From Psychrobacter sp. Choline-02u-9 (lineage in GTDB: Bacteria; Pseudomonadota; Gammaproteobacteria; Pseudomonadales; Moraxellaceae), in assembly GCF_002836505.1 (NCBI RefSeq), contig NZ_PJBF01000058.1, positions 186,001 to 250,000 on the forward strand: a DNA stretch of 64,000 nt, given 5' to 3'. The position numbers and the translations under genes were made by a program. Shown in pieces: positions 54,891 through 64,000 of this stretch (the stretch's first letter is position 1; each line of letters starts with the position of its first letter). The notes below the pieces were generated by a model, which worked only from the letters and a program-made list of their open reading frames with translations, was not told where the DNA came from and ran no database searches.

Positions 54891-56147
54891 ATGAGCGTAG
54901 AAAACCTATCTGTAGCATCAAGCACAGCATCAAAAAAAGGTGTCGTTATTATTGGTGCAGGGCTGGCAGGCTGGCATGTCATTGATGCCATTCGTGCCAA
55001 AGACACAGAGATTCCAATCACATTAATCACGGCTGATAGTGGCGACCGTTATCACAAGCCGATGTTGACAATGGCAATCAGCCAAAACAAACGCGCATCA
55101 GATTTGGTACGGGCATCTGGTAGCGAAGCGGCGAACACAGCAGAAGTGACGTTGCTAGCCAACACACAAGTGACAGATATTGATCCAGTGAGCCAAACCG
55201 TACAGGTGCGCTCTACTGCGCAGTCAGATGACACGCTGACGACTATCGGCTATGAGAAAATGGTACTAGCGATGGGCGCGCATCCTATATTCCCTAAAAG
55301 TCTGCCACAAGATTTGGTCTGGCATGTTAATCACATCGAGCGCTTTAGTCAGCTACAAGAAAAGCTAACAACCGGTAGCCAGCATGTTGCGATCGTTGGT
55401 GCTGGTATGGTGGGTACAGAAATCGCAGAAGACCTACTTAAAGCTGGTCATAAAGTAACGCTCATTGATTTAAACGATGCACCGCTTTCGCAGATGCTAC
55501 CAGCCAAAGCAACCGCACGTATTACCAAAGCGATCGAGTCGCAGGGCATTCAATTCTTAGGTGGTTATCAAGTATCAGCTGTCACTCGTGTTAATGACGA
55601 TGGCAATAACAATGACAGCGAAGATGCCGAGAAACTACAAGTGGACTATGCCCCATTATCAACGAATGCAGATAATACTGATACTCAGCCGCTCGAACCA
55701 TTGATTGTAGATCATGTGATTGCCAGTACAGGTCTGACAGTCGATGAGCAATTACCTGCGGCGGCTGGTGTGGAATTCGATCGCCGTACAGGTATCGTGG
55801 TGGATGCAGCGACGTTGCGTACCAATGCAGCGAATATCTATGCCATCGGTGACTGTATGTCTATCAATGGGGTCGCTTGTCGTTACGTTGCGCCATTACG
55901 CGCGCAAGCTGCGACCATCGCTGACGATATCTTAGGTCATGAGCATAGTGGCTATGATCATAAGCCGCCAATGATTCGCCTAAAAAATAAAGCCATCTCT
56001 GTGATGGTGACGGGCGTACCGCAAGCAGCGGGTAATTGGCAAGTGAAGACTGAGAGTGATGATGAGCTAATCATGGATTTGCTCGATGATAATGAAGCCG
56101 TTAGCGCAACAGTAACGATTAAAGCGCCTGCAGTTCCTAAAGCATAA
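54891..56147 (+). CDS. FAD-dependent oxidoreductase, rubredoxin-NAD+ reductase-like
   Basis: A 418-residue flavoprotein. The FAD motif is VVIIGAGLAGWHVIDAIR (about 20-37), then DRYHKPMLTMAIS, which matches rubredoxin reductase RubB/AlkT. A second GxGxxG, VAIVGAGMVGTEIAEDLL, binds NAD, and IYAIGDCMSI closes the FAD site. An acidic insertion of about 35 residues (NDDGNNNDSEDAEKL and on, about 235-270) is unusual. No rubredoxin gene is nearby. Function in electron transfer to rubredoxin is plausible but could instead serve a dioxygenase ferredoxin. Confidence 0.82.
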   Translation: MSVENLSVASSTASKKGVVIIGAGLAGWHVIDAIRAKDTEIPITLITADSGDRYHKPMLTMAISQNKRASDLVRASGSEAANTAEVTLLANTQVTDIDPVSQTVQVRSTAQSDDTLTTIGYEKMVLAMGAHPIFPKSLPQDLVWHVNHIERFSQLQEKLTTGSQHVAIVGAGMVGTEIAEDLLKAGHKVTLIDLNDAPLSQMLPAKATARITKAIESQGIQFLGGYQVSAVTRVNDDGNNNDSEDAEKLQVDYAPLSTNADNTDTQPLEPLIVDHVIASTGLTVDEQLPAAAGVEFDRRTGIVVDAATLRTNAANIYAIGDCMSINGVACRYVAPLRAQAATIADDILGHEHSGYDHKPPMIRLKNKAISVMVTGVPQAAGNWQVKTESDDELIMDLLDDNEAVSATVTIKAPAVPKA

Positions 56148-56517
56148 CGATTGCAATACCGTCTTTTGAAAAACTAATAAAGCACAGTATTTATAAGTAA
56201 TGTCCTTTATTAGATTCCTTTCCAGACAATTCAGTCAAAAGACAATATTGATGATTGAGCCAGCCCATTCCTTATGATGTTGCTGGCTTTTTTGTGTCAA
56301 AAGTTTGCCATGATTCTATGTTACCTTTTACTAAGTAGAAAGGCAGACTGTCTAATTAAATGATACATACTGTATTGATATTGTTGACAGGCTTTCATTG
56401 ATGGCGTTATAGTAGCTGAATGCTATGTAAGACCTGCCCAAGGAAGAAGGTTTGCACGCAGGCTATTAATAAGTGCTATTTATAAATAATATAAAAAGTA
56501 AAACGAAAGGACTCGTT
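56148..56517. other. Intergenic region upstream of the liu-type cluster
   Basis: 370 bp with a terminator at 56258-56293 and the presumed promoter of the acyl-CoA ligase gene. The AMP-ligase frame is open from 56473, but that part is not conserved. Confidence 0.45.
56258..56293 (+). terminator. Rho-independent terminator
   Basis: AGCCAGC pairs with GCTGGCT around a loop with weak pairing and is followed by TTTTTG. It ends the flavoprotein transcript. Confidence 0.7.
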
Positions 56518-58293
56518 ATGACTCAAACTCCCGATTTCGATTCGACTCGCGTTGACTTCGACACTATTTTAAACAACATTCCTAGTATCAATATGGGCGC
56601 ACGCTCAGCCAATGCACCACTTACTCAAAGCTATGACAAAGGTCCTGATGTACCGCTGATTGAAGCGACCATCGGTGACTTTTTTGATGCTATTGTTTCT
56701 AAATATCCTGAGCGCGAAGCACTGGTCGTCCGCCATCAAAATATCCGCTGGACATATCGTGAGCTACAGCAGCAAGTGAATCAGCTAGCCAGTAGCATGA
56801 TTGAAATGGGACTAGAGATTGGCGATCGTATCGGTATCTGGTCACACAACAATGCTGAATGGTTGCTCATGCAATTGGCCACGGCAAAAGTCGGCGTTAT
56901 CCTCGTTAATATCAATCCTGCCTATCGTACTTTTGAGCTGCAATATGCCTTAAATAAACTAGGCTGCTCAGCGCTCGTACTGATGCGTCATTTCAAAACC
57001 AGTGATTACGCAAGTTTAATCCGTGAGCTATGTCCTGAGATTTACCATAAAGATTACACTCAGCTTGATTTGGTCGAGATTCCGACGATTGAACGTATCA
57101 TCTGGATTGATGAGCCAGAGTCGGACGAGACATTTGGCTTTATGCAAAAATTCTCTGCGTGGATGAGCGAGGGCGATGCCAACGATCCACGTGTTGCCGA
57201 GCGTCAGGCGCAACTTAAGAACACTGATGCCATCAATGTACAGTTCACCAGTGGTACGACAGGTACGCCAAAAGGCGCTACCTTAAGCCATCGTAATATC
57301 CTTAACAATGGCTACTTCATCGGTGAGGCCATGAACCTTACTGAAGAGGATAGGCTGTGTATTCCAGTACCTTTGTATCATTGTTTTGGTATGGTACTTG
57401 GCAATCTAGCAATTCTCACGCATGGCGGTTGTATCGTATATCCAAACGATGGTTTTGAGCCATTGACTGTATTGCAGGCAGTCGAAGAAGAAAAGTGTAC
57501 AGGTCTGCACGGCGTGCCAACGATGTTTATCGCTGAGCTTGACCATCCTGAATTTGAAAACTTTGATCTGTCTACCTTACGTACTGGCATCATGGCTGGC
57601 TCTAGCTGTCCGATTGAAGTCATGCGCCGTGTCATCGATAAGATGCATATGAGCGAAGTCACCATTGCCTATGGCATGACAGAGACCAGTCCTGTATCTT
57701 GCCAGACCAATGAGCATACGCCACTTGATAAGCAAGTCTCGACGGTAGGACTGGTACAGCCTGCGCTTGAGGTGAAAGTCGTTGATACAGAAACAGGTGA
57801 AATTGTCCCGCTGGGTGAGACAGGTGAGTTGCTTACACGAGGCTATTCAGTGATGAAAGGCTATTGGGGTAGCCGTTTTAAAACGCGTGAGGCTATCCAA
57901 GATGGTTGGATGCATACGGGTGACTTGGCCACAATGGATGAAGATGGCTACGTCAAAATCGTCGGTCGTAGTAAAGACATGGTGATTCGCGGCGGCGAGA
58001 ATATCTATCCGGTAGAAATCGAAAATTACCTCTATCGCCATCCAAAGATTCGTGATGTACAAATCGTGGGTATACCAGATGAGCGTTATGGTGAAGTACT
58101 CGCGGCATGGATTATTCCGAAAGAGCCTGGCTGCTTGACTGAACAGGAAGTACGCGAGTTCTGTAGCGAGCATATCGCTCATTATAAAGTGCCGACTTAC
58201 TATCGCTTCGTGACTGAATATCCAATGACCATCACTGGCAAAATTCAAAAATATAAAATCATTGAGCAAATGAAAGAAGAGTTGGGTTTGTAG
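56518..58293 (+). CDS. Acyl-CoA synthetase (AMP-binding, fatty-acid/branched-chain)
   Basis: A 591-residue ANL-superfamily ligase. The P-loop is [20 protein letters not shown], later [11 protein letters not shown], the hinge [21 protein letters not shown], and the catalytic Lys in [10 protein letters not shown] at the C-terminus. Its placement just before the methylcrotonyl-CoA carboxylase genes suggests that it activates a short branched acid or acetoacetate in leucine catabolism; this is inference. ATG 56518 with AAAGGA is preferred over 56473. Confidence 0.88.
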   Translation: MTQTPDFDSTRVDFDTILNNIPSINMGARSANAPLTQSYDKGPDVPLIEATIGDFFDAIVSKYPEREALVVRHQNIRWTYRELQQQVNQLASSMIEMGLEIGDRIGIWSHNNAEWLLMQLATAKVGVILVNINPAYRTFELQYALNKLGCSALVLMRHFKTSDYASLIRELCPEIYHKDYTQLDLVEIPTIERIIWIDEPESDETFGFMQKFSAWMSEGDANDPRVAERQAQLKNTDAINVQFTSGTTGTPKGATLSHRNILNNGYFIGEAMNLTEEDRLCIPVPLYHCFGMVLGNLAILTHGGCIVYPNDGFEPLTVLQAVEEEKCTGLHGVPTMFIAELDHPEFENFDLSTLRTGIMAGSSCPIEVMRRVIDKMHMSEVTIAYGMTETSPVSCQTNEHTPLDKQVSTVGLVQPALEVKVVDTETGEIVPLGETGELLTRGYSVMKGYWGSRFKTREAIQDGWMHTGDLATMDEDGYVKIVGRSKDMVIRGGENIYPVEIENYLYRHPKIRDVQIVGIPDERYGEVLAAWIIPKEPGCLTEQEVREFCSEHIAHYKVPTYYRFVTEYPMTITGKIQKYKIIEQMKEELGL

Positions 58294-58360
58294 TAAGCTT
58301 ACTTATCTGCTCTAAAAAATAAAAGACTAACCATATTCATTTCGCTATAAAAGTATTACA

Positions 58361-58438
58361 GCGTTAACCTCGCTTGAAGTATCACACATACCTCTGCACT
58401 CGGTTGCCTTGTACTACTTTTAAATTGAATCGACTATA
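58361..58438. repeat. Dispersed intergenic repeat, copy A
   Basis: GCGTTAACCTCGCTTGAAGT starts a block that continues with a Cys-poor, T-rich tract ending around TTGAATCGAC. It matches, with an internal gap, the block at 60179-60250 downstream of liuB. Confidence 0.5.
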
Positions 58439-58533
58439 TGTGAGCAATGCTTAAAAATAGCAGTTAGTATCATTTATATAAAAAGCTACTCACATCTACG
58501 TATCTATCTATGTATAAGAAAAAAAGGGATATC

Positions 58534-60144
58534 ATGAGCGCTATCATAACCAGTAAACTGAGTCCAAACTCAAGCGATTTTCAGCAAAACAGTGCCGCGA
58601 TGCAAGAGATAGTCGATGACCTGTATGTACACTTGCGTAAAGTTGCCCAAGGTGGCTCAGAGCGCGCACGAGCCAAGCATCTAGCGCGTGGTAAGCTGTT
58701 ACCACGTGAGCGCGTCGAGCGTTTATTGGATGTAGGCACGCCGTTCCTAGAAGTGGCACCGATGGCTGCACATGATATGTATGGCGAAGAGATTCCGGCT
58801 GCTGGCGTGATTGCAGGTATTGGCCGTATCAATGGCATCGAGTGTATGATTGTCTGTAATGATGCCACGGTAAAAGGCGGTACGTACTATCCAATGACGG
58901 TCAAAAAGCACCTACGTGCCCAAGAAATTGCGCAAGAAAACCATTTACCGTGCGTTTATCTGGTTGATTCAGGTGGGGCTAATTTACCGAACCAAGATGA
59001 TGTGTTCCCTGATAAAGAGCATTTCGGCCGTATCTTCTTTAACCAAGCTAATCTGAGTGCAGCAGGCATTCCGCAGATTGCTGTGGTTATGGGTAGCTGT
59101 ACGGCTGGCGGTGCGTATGTGCCTGCCATGAGCGATGAGTCTATTATTGTCAAAGAGCAAGGTACTATCTTTTTAGGTGGTCCACCACTGGTAAAAGCAG
59201 CGACGGGTGAAGAGGTCACGGCAGAAGACTTGGGCGGTGGTGATGTACATACACGTCTATCAGGCGTGGTCGATCATCTAGCCCAAAACGATACCCACGC
59301 GTTATCGATTGCCCGTAATATCGTCAGTCATCTCAATCGCCCTACAAAAAATATTCCTAATCAAATCACACCGCGTCCGCCACGTTACGATGCCAAAGAA
59401 CTCTATGGTGTTATTCCAACAGACAAGCGCAAGCCATTTGATATCAGAGAAATCATCGCGCGTATCGTTGATGACAGTGCCTTTGATGAGTTTAAATCGC
59501 GCTTTGGTACGACGTTGGTTTGTGGGTTCGCTCATATCGAAGGGATGCCTGTTGGTATTATTGCCAATAACGGTATCTTATTCAGTGAATCAGCGCAAAA
59601 AGGCACGCACTTCATCGAGCTGTGCTGTAAACGCAAAATCCCATTAGTATTTCTACAGAACATTACTGGCTTTATGGTTGGGCGTAAATACGAGAACGAA
59701 GGTATCGCTCGTCATGGTGCCAAGATGGTAATGGCAGTGGCCAATGCAAAAGTGCCAAAATTCACCGTTATCGTCGGTGGTTCGTTCGGCGCTGGTAACT
59801 ACGGTATGTGTGGCCGCGCTTATAGCCCGCGTTTCTTATGGATGTGGCCAAATGCCCGTATCTCTGTCATGGGCGGTGAGCAAGCAGCGTCAGTACTGGC
59901 AACGGTCAAACGTGGTAACTTTGATCGCAAAGGTGAAGTGTGGAGTGATGAGGACGAAGCGGCATTTAAAGCGCCAATACGTGAGATGTATGAAGAGCAA
60001 GGTCATCCGTATTATGCCACTGCACGTATGTGGGATGACGGCGTAATTGATCCTGCTGATACCCGTAATGTATTGGCTTTAGGACTAAGCGCGGCTTATA
60101 ACGCACCGATTGAAGAGACGACATTTGGGGTTTTTAGAATGTAA
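58534..60144 (+). CDS. liuB: Methylcrotonyl-CoA carboxylase, carboxyltransferase (beta) subunit
   Basis: A 536-residue carboxyltransferase that carboxylates 3-methylcrotonyl-CoA with the biotin of LiuD. Signature segments are [112 protein letters not shown] and [15 protein letters not shown]. These are typical of MCC beta rather than propionyl-CoA carboxylase. AAAAAAGGG is the SD for ATG 58534; ATG 58510 is in frame upstream. Confidence 0.95.
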   Translation: MSAIITSKLSPNSSDFQQNSAAMQEIVDDLYVHLRKVAQGGSERARAKHLARGKLLPRERVERLLDVGTPFLEVAPMAAHDMYGEEIPAAGVIAGIGRINGIECMIVCNDATVKGGTYYPMTVKKHLRAQEIAQENHLPCVYLVDSGGANLPNQDDVFPDKEHFGRIFFNQANLSAAGIPQIAVVMGSCTAGGAYVPAMSDESIIVKEQGTIFLGGPPLVKAATGEEVTAEDLGGGDVHTRLSGVVDHLAQNDTHALSIARNIVSHLNRPTKNIPNQITPRPPRYDAKELYGVIPTDKRKPFDIREIIARIVDDSAFDEFKSRFGTTLVCGFAHIEGMPVGIIANNGILFSESAQKGTHFIELCCKRKIPLVFLQNITGFMVGRKYENEGIARHGAKMVMAVANAKVPKFTVIVGGSFGAGNYGMCGRAYSPRFLWMWPNARISVMGGEQAASVLATVKRGNFDRKGEVWSDEDEAAFKAPIREMYEEQGHPYYATARMWDDGVIDPADTRNVLALGLSAAYNAPIEETTFGVFRM

Positions 60145-60178
60145 GCATTCTAAGATCTCCCCATAATAAGCGACTATT

Positions 60179-60250
60179 GCGTTAACCTTATTTGAAGTAT
60201 GGTTTGTACATCTACGCTTAGTCTTTGTACTTAGTTTCCTTGTATTAACA
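60179..60250. repeat. Dispersed intergenic repeat, copy B
   Basis: GCGTTAACCTTATTTGAAGT aligns to copy A at 58361; the distal part ends with TCCTTGTATTAAC, like CCTTGTACTAC in copy A. An extra segment sits in the middle. Confidence 0.5.
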
Positions 60251-60309
60251 TTATTATGGATTGACAAAGAGTTTGTTTAAGTATTTACATAAAAAATATA
60301 GAGACAGTT

Positions 60310-61119
60310 ATGCAAAAAGACAGTGATAAAAATTATAAAAGCCTACTGGTTAAAGTGGAGCAGCATGTGGCGACAGTGACATTGAATCGTCCCGAGATAC
60401 GTAATGCCTTTAACGATGAAATGATTGCTGAGCTAACTGATGCTTTTAGTACGCTTGGTGCTGATGATGAGGTACGTGTCATTGTGCTAGCGGCTGCTGG
60501 TAAGGCATTTTGTGCAGGCGCTGACCTTAATTGGATGCGTGCCATGGCGGATTATAGCTATGAAGAAAATCTAGCGGATGCTGATAAATTGGCGCAAATG
60601 CTTAAGACTATTTATGAATGTCCTAAGCCGACAGTTGCGGCTATTCAAGGTGATGTATACGCAGGTGGCATGGGTCTGGTCGCTGTTTGTGATGTGGCTA
60701 TCGCCGTTAAGATTGCTAATTTCTGTCTGAGTGAAGTGCGTTTAGGGTTGGCACCTGCCACTATTAGTCCTTATGTTATCCGAGCGCTAGGCGCTAGAGC
60801 ATCGCAGCGTTATTTTTTAAGTGCTGAAGTGTTTGATGCCAAAAAGGCGCGTCAGCTTGGCTTTATCCATGAGCGTGTTAGCGAAGAGTGGCTAGGCGAT
60901 GAAGTGGCTGCGTTCTGTAATAAGGTCGTCAAAAATAGCCCTGACGCGGTAAAAACCTGCAAACAGCTATTACACGATGTCGCTGGTGCACCTATTACAG
61001 ATGAGCTTATTGCTGACACGGTCAAAGGTATCGCTGATATCCGCTCATCAAAGCAAGGCCGCGAGGGGGTACAAGCATTTTTGCAAAAGCGTAAACCTGA
61101 TTGGCTAATGGCAGACTAA
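60310..61119 (+). CDS. liuC: Enoyl-CoA hydratase family, probable methylglutaconyl-CoA hydratase
   Basis: A 269-residue crotonase. The oxyanion-hole segments are GKAFCAGADLNWM (near 65) and QGDVYAGGMGLVAVCDVAIA (about 115-135); the family residues lie in LSEVRLGLAPATISPYV. The NWM segment and operon position match LiuC, which makes HMG-CoA from 3-methylglutaconyl-CoA. Located 165 bp after liuB and 77 bp before liuD, on the same strand. Confidence 0.92.
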   Translation: MQKDSDKNYKSLLVKVEQHVATVTLNRPEIRNAFNDEMIAELTDAFSTLGADDEVRVIVLAAAGKAFCAGADLNWMRAMADYSYEENLADADKLAQMLKTIYECPKPTVAAIQGDVYAGGMGLVAVCDVAIAVKIANFCLSEVRLGLAPATISPYVIRALGARASQRYFLSAEVFDAKKARQLGFIHERVSEEWLGDEVAAFCNKVVKNSPDAVKTCKQLLHDVAGAPITDELIADTVKGIADIRSSKQGREGVQAFLQKRKPDWLMAD

Positions 61120-61196
61120 CTAGTAGTAGAACAATGATAGGTAAATGGGCAAATAGACAAGACGTCAAATAATAACGACAAGACACAGGGATAGTT

Positions 61197-63308
61197 ATGT
61201 TTTCTAAAATTCTAATCGCCAACCGTGGTGAAATTGCTTGCCGAGTGGCTGCGACTGCTAAGCGTCTTGGCATCAGTACCGTTGCTGTTTATTCTGATGC
61301 GGATCGTGAGGCCAAGCATGTGGCTGTCTGTGATGAGGCTATCTATTTGGGCGGTTCGGCACCGAAAGACAGTTATCTCAAAGGCGATGCTATTATTGCT
61401 ATCGCTAAGCAAACGGGTGCTCAGGCGATTCATCCAGGATATGGGTTTTTGAGTGAAAATGCAGACTTTGCACAGGCTTGCCAAGATGCTGGTTTGGTGT
61501 TTATCGGTCCATCAGCGGATGCTATCCGTGCCATGGGCGGCAAGTCTGAGTCTAAGCGCTTGATGGAGTCAGCTGGTGTGCCGCTGATACCGGGCTATCA
61601 TGGTGACAATCAAGACGCACAGTTTTTGCAGCAGCAGGCCGATAATATTGGCTATCCTGTCTTGATTAAAGCGAGTGCAGGTGGCGGCGGTAAAGGCATG
61701 CGTATCGTTGAAAAAAGCAGCGATTTTATTGACCTGTTAGATTCATGTCGCCGTGAAGCGGTTACCAGTTTTGGCAATGATCAAGTGTTGGTCGAAAAAT
61801 ACGCGCTAAAACCACGTCATATCGAAATCCAAGTATTTGGTGATACGCATGGCAATTATGTGCATCTATTTGAGCGTGATTGCTCAGTACAACGTCGCCA
61901 TCAAAAAGTACTAGAAGAAGCGCCAGCGCCCGGTGTCGATACTGCCATGCGTGAAGCAATGGGCACAGCGGCAATCGAAGCAGCACGTGCGGTTGATTAC
62001 GTGGGTGCAGGTACGGTTGAATTTATTGTGGAGCAGCGTGAAGACTCTATGAATTTTTATTTCATGGAAATGAACACGCGCTTGCAAGTTGAGCATCCAG
62101 TTAGTGAAGCGATTACTGGTGTCGATTTGGTCGAGTGGCAGCTGTTGGTCGCTGCGGGTCAGCCATTGCCAAAATCGCAAGACGATTTGACGATCAATGG
62201 TCATGCGATCGAAGCGCGTATCTGTGCTGAAAACCCTGACAATAATTTTTTACCAGCGACAGGAACGTTGTTTACCTATCAGAAGCCTGAGCACAGCCCC
62301 TTTGTCATTGATAAAAACGGCGCTGATGTACGTATCGACGATGGCGTACGAGAGGGTGATGTCATCAGTCCTTTTTATGACTCTATGATTGCCAAGCTTA
62401 TCGTCCATGCTCCTACGCGCGAGCAAGCTCTAGCGAGACTAGATCGGGCATTGGCGCAGACACGTATTGTGGGTTTGCCAAATAACGTGGCATTTTTGCG
62501 TTATATTTTAAATACTGACTCATTTAGCAAAGCCAATCTCGATACTGCCTTGATAGAGCGTGAGCAGGATAAGCTTTTTGACCAGCATCCACTGGAATTA
62601 CCGACGCTTGTGGTGACGGGTATTGCGCAGCAGCTTGCGAGCGAAGCGACTACGCATGGCTCAGATCCATTTAGTAAGCCAACGGGTTTTCGTGCTTATA
62701 GCGATTATACAAGGTCGTTTAGCTTGGTTTATGATGAGCAGGCTTATAGCGCTCGCATCAGTAATTGGCATAATGCGAGTTGTGCTGATAGCAAAAAAGG
62801 CGGCGATAATCTCAGTAGCTTTACGCTCGTCATTAGCAAAGAAATCGCGAATACGCAGGATGATAGCAATATCAATGTAGCGGCTCAGACCGAAACGGTT
62901 TATGAAGGTCAGATCAGCTATGACAGCAGTGACGCGCACAATCATACCTTGTGGTTAGAGGGTGCACGTATCAGTGCCCAAAGCTGGGTAAATAACGAGA
63001 CAGTCTACGTATTCACAGATAGCGGACGTGATGAAATTACGCTTGTCGACGTAATGGCACATGTGGGCGAAGACACAGCAGCGATTGGCAGTTTAAAGTC
63101 ACCAATGCCAGGGCAAGTGGTTGCATTCAAAGTAGCTGTTGGCGATACTGTGAAAAAAGGCGAGCCACTTGCCGTCATCGAAGCTATGAAAATCGAACAT
63201 ACCATTACCGCACCGACAGATGGTGTGGTAGCAGAGCTATTATTTGCAGCAGGTGATTTGGTCGCTGATGGTGATGAGCTACTGCGCATCGATAGCGAAA
63301 GCGCATAG
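61197..63308 (+). CDS. liuD: Methylcrotonyl-CoA carboxylase, biotin-carrying (alpha) subunit
   Basis: A 703-residue protein joining a biotin carboxylase and a biotin-carrier domain. Visible are FSKILIANRGEIACRV, HPGYGFLSENADFA, KASAGGGGKGMRIV (ATP-grasp loop), RHIEIQVFGDTHGN, ERDCSVQRRHQKVLEEAPAP, FYFMEMNTRLQVEHPVSEAI with the ATP/Mg residues, and the biotinylation motif VIEAMKIEHT (K665). The linker around 520-580 is variable. It forms the MCC holoenzyme with LiuB. Confidence 0.95.
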   Translation: MFSKILIANRGEIACRVAATAKRLGISTVAVYSDADREAKHVAVCDEAIYLGGSAPKDSYLKGDAIIAIAKQTGAQAIHPGYGFLSENADFAQACQDAGLVFIGPSADAIRAMGGKSESKRLMESAGVPLIPGYHGDNQDAQFLQQQADNIGYPVLIKASAGGGGKGMRIVEKSSDFIDLLDSCRREAVTSFGNDQVLVEKYALKPRHIEIQVFGDTHGNYVHLFERDCSVQRRHQKVLEEAPAPGVDTAMREAMGTAAIEAARAVDYVGAGTVEFIVEQREDSMNFYFMEMNTRLQVEHPVSEAITGVDLVEWQLLVAAGQPLPKSQDDLTINGHAIEARICAENPDNNFLPATGTLFTYQKPEHSPFVIDKNGADVRIDDGVREGDVISPFYDSMIAKLIVHAPTREQALARLDRALAQTRIVGLPNNVAFLRYILNTDSFSKANLDTALIEREQDKLFDQHPLELPTLVVTGIAQQLASEATTHGSDPFSKPTGFRAYSDYTRSFSLVYDEQAYSARISNWHNASCADSKKGGDNLSSFTLVISKEIANTQDDSNINVAAQTETVYEGQISYDSSDAHNHTLWLEGARISAQSWVNNETVYVFTDSGRDEITLVDVMAHVGEDTAAIGSLKSPMPGQVVAFKVAVGDTVKKGEPLAVIEAMKIEHTITAPTDGVVAELLFAAGDLVADGDELLRIDSESA

Positions 63309-63367
63309 CTGACGAAGCCTAATAAGAAAGCCTCACAAAAGGGCAAATAACAAATAGGACGACAAGT

Positions 63368-64000
63368 ATGAGCCATTCGTATCCAGAGCATTCGTACCCT
63401 GAACAGGTCAGCATCGTTGATGTCAGTCCACGTGATGGGCTACAAAACGAATCGATGACGGTGCCGACTGAAGTTAAGCAAACGCTTATCAATGATTTGA
63501 TTGCAGCGGGTGTCAAAAAATTGGAAGCGACCAGTTTTGTTTCGCCAAAGTGGGTGCCACAAATGGGTGATAATAGTGAGTTGCTCGATGCACTAGCACC
63601 AACGCGGCAGACGGACGTCTGCTACTCGGTACTGGTACCCAATATGCGTGGCTTTGAAAACGCCATCGTACATCGTCCAGATGAAATCGTCATCTTTGGC
63701 TCAGCCAGCGAAACCTTTAGTCAAAAAAACATCAATTGTAGTATCGATGAGAGTATAGAACGTTTTGCGCCAGTAGCTGCTGCGGCAAAAGCGCAAGGCA
63801 TCAAAGTACGTGGCGTGATCTCTTGTACGGTCGGTTGTCCTTATGAAGGTGACATTGACCCCAGCCAAGTAGCGTATGTGACCAAGCGGTTGATTGATAT
63901 TGGTTCAGAGCAAATTGGCATTGCCGATACGATCGGTGTGGGTACGCCGCTCAAAGTACAACGAGCATTGCAAGCTGCACTTGAGTATGCTGATATCTCT
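63368..64000 (+). CDS. liuE: Hydroxymethylglutaryl-CoA lyase (3' end beyond window)
   Basis: Partial: 211 codons are present and the frame is open at the window end. HMG-CoA lyase segments are VDVSPRDGLQNESMTVPTEV (metal-binding Asp and catalytic Arg), FVSPKWVPQMGD, and ISCTVGCPYEGDIDP near the end. A short N-terminal repeat is seen (HSYPEHSYPEQ). The enzyme cleaves HMG-CoA to acetoacetate and acetyl-CoA, the last step of the leucine route set out by liuBCD. It is 60 bp after liuD and the same transcript is likely. Confidence 0.93.
   Translation, partial: MSHSYPEHSYPEQVSIVDVSPRDGLQNESMTVPTEVKQTLINDLIAAGVKKLEATSFVSPKWVPQMGDNSELLDALAPTRQTDVCYSVLVPNMRGFENAIVHRPDEIVIFGSASETFSQKNINCSIDESIERFAPVAAAAKAQGIKVRGVISCTVGCPYEGDIDPSQVAYVTKRLIDIGSEQIGIADTIGVGTPLKVQRALQAALEYADIS

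Noticed and set aside
57847..58269. 140-codon minus-strand frame inside the acyl-CoA ligase gene
   Set aside because: The sense strand carries conserved ligase motifs throughout this stretch.

Overview
The window looks like chromosomal DNA of a gammaproteobacterium of the Moraxellaceae, most likely Psychrobacter. This is inferred from moderate GC, Asn/Asp/Gln-rich proteins, the monomeric cold-type isocitrate dehydrogenase beside the dimeric one, and the overall gene complement; no database search was possible. About 49 protein genes are supported. I saw no tRNA, rRNA, CRISPR array, prophage or transposase gene, and no recognisable transcription-factor gene.

Layout. 1-9.3 kb: AI-2E-type permease, pdxB, epmA, an SDR-like protein, the minus-strand purE-purK-DUF188 group, a metallophosphoesterase and a rhomboid protease. 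9.3-22.3 kb: two paralogous membrane-anchored proteins (one with an OmpA domain, one without), nagZ, prc, an SlyD-like FKBP, an M61 peptidase, a tandem DUF305 lipoprotein and an RluE-like pseudouridine synthase. 22.3-30.6 kb: convergent icd (dimeric) and idh (monomeric), an acyltransferase, ubiC and glyA. 30.6-37.4 kb: an AGCS alanine/sodium symporter with a broken leader, gltS, a two-gene barnase/barstar-like module whose RNase is fused to a cold-shock domain through a membrane helix, proA and a small acidic lipoprotein. 37.7-43.9 kb: a polar amino-acid ABC locus with one ATPase, three paralogous binding proteins and two permeases. 44-56.1 kb: an FAH-family hydrolase, phoX behind a PhoB-box-like array, an esterase, hslO, a second ABC system (gltIJKL type), a DJ-1/PfpI protein and a rubredoxin-reductase-like flavoprotein. 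56.5-64 kb: a leucine/isovalerate degradation cluster (acyl-CoA ligase, liuB, liuC, liuD, liuE), with liuE cut by the window end.

How the genes work together. Amino-acid and dicarboxylate uptake dominates (AGCS, GltS, two ABC systems). It sits with amino-acid catabolism (liu genes), one-carbon metabolism (glyA), TCA-cycle isocitrate oxidation by two unrelated enzymes, and proline synthesis (proA). Several loci serve envelope and proteome maintenance (nagZ, prc, rhomboid, OmpA-like, FKBP, Hsp33).

The most notable items are: the cold-shock-domain/TM/barnase-like RNase with its barstar; a 174-bp MITE-like element in two copies of opposite orientation, one of which sits in the ABC locus and could supply the -35 box of a hybrid promoter; an in-frame stop after codon 3 of the AGCS gene; the OmpA-less paralogue; and the convergent isocitrate dehydrogenase pair.
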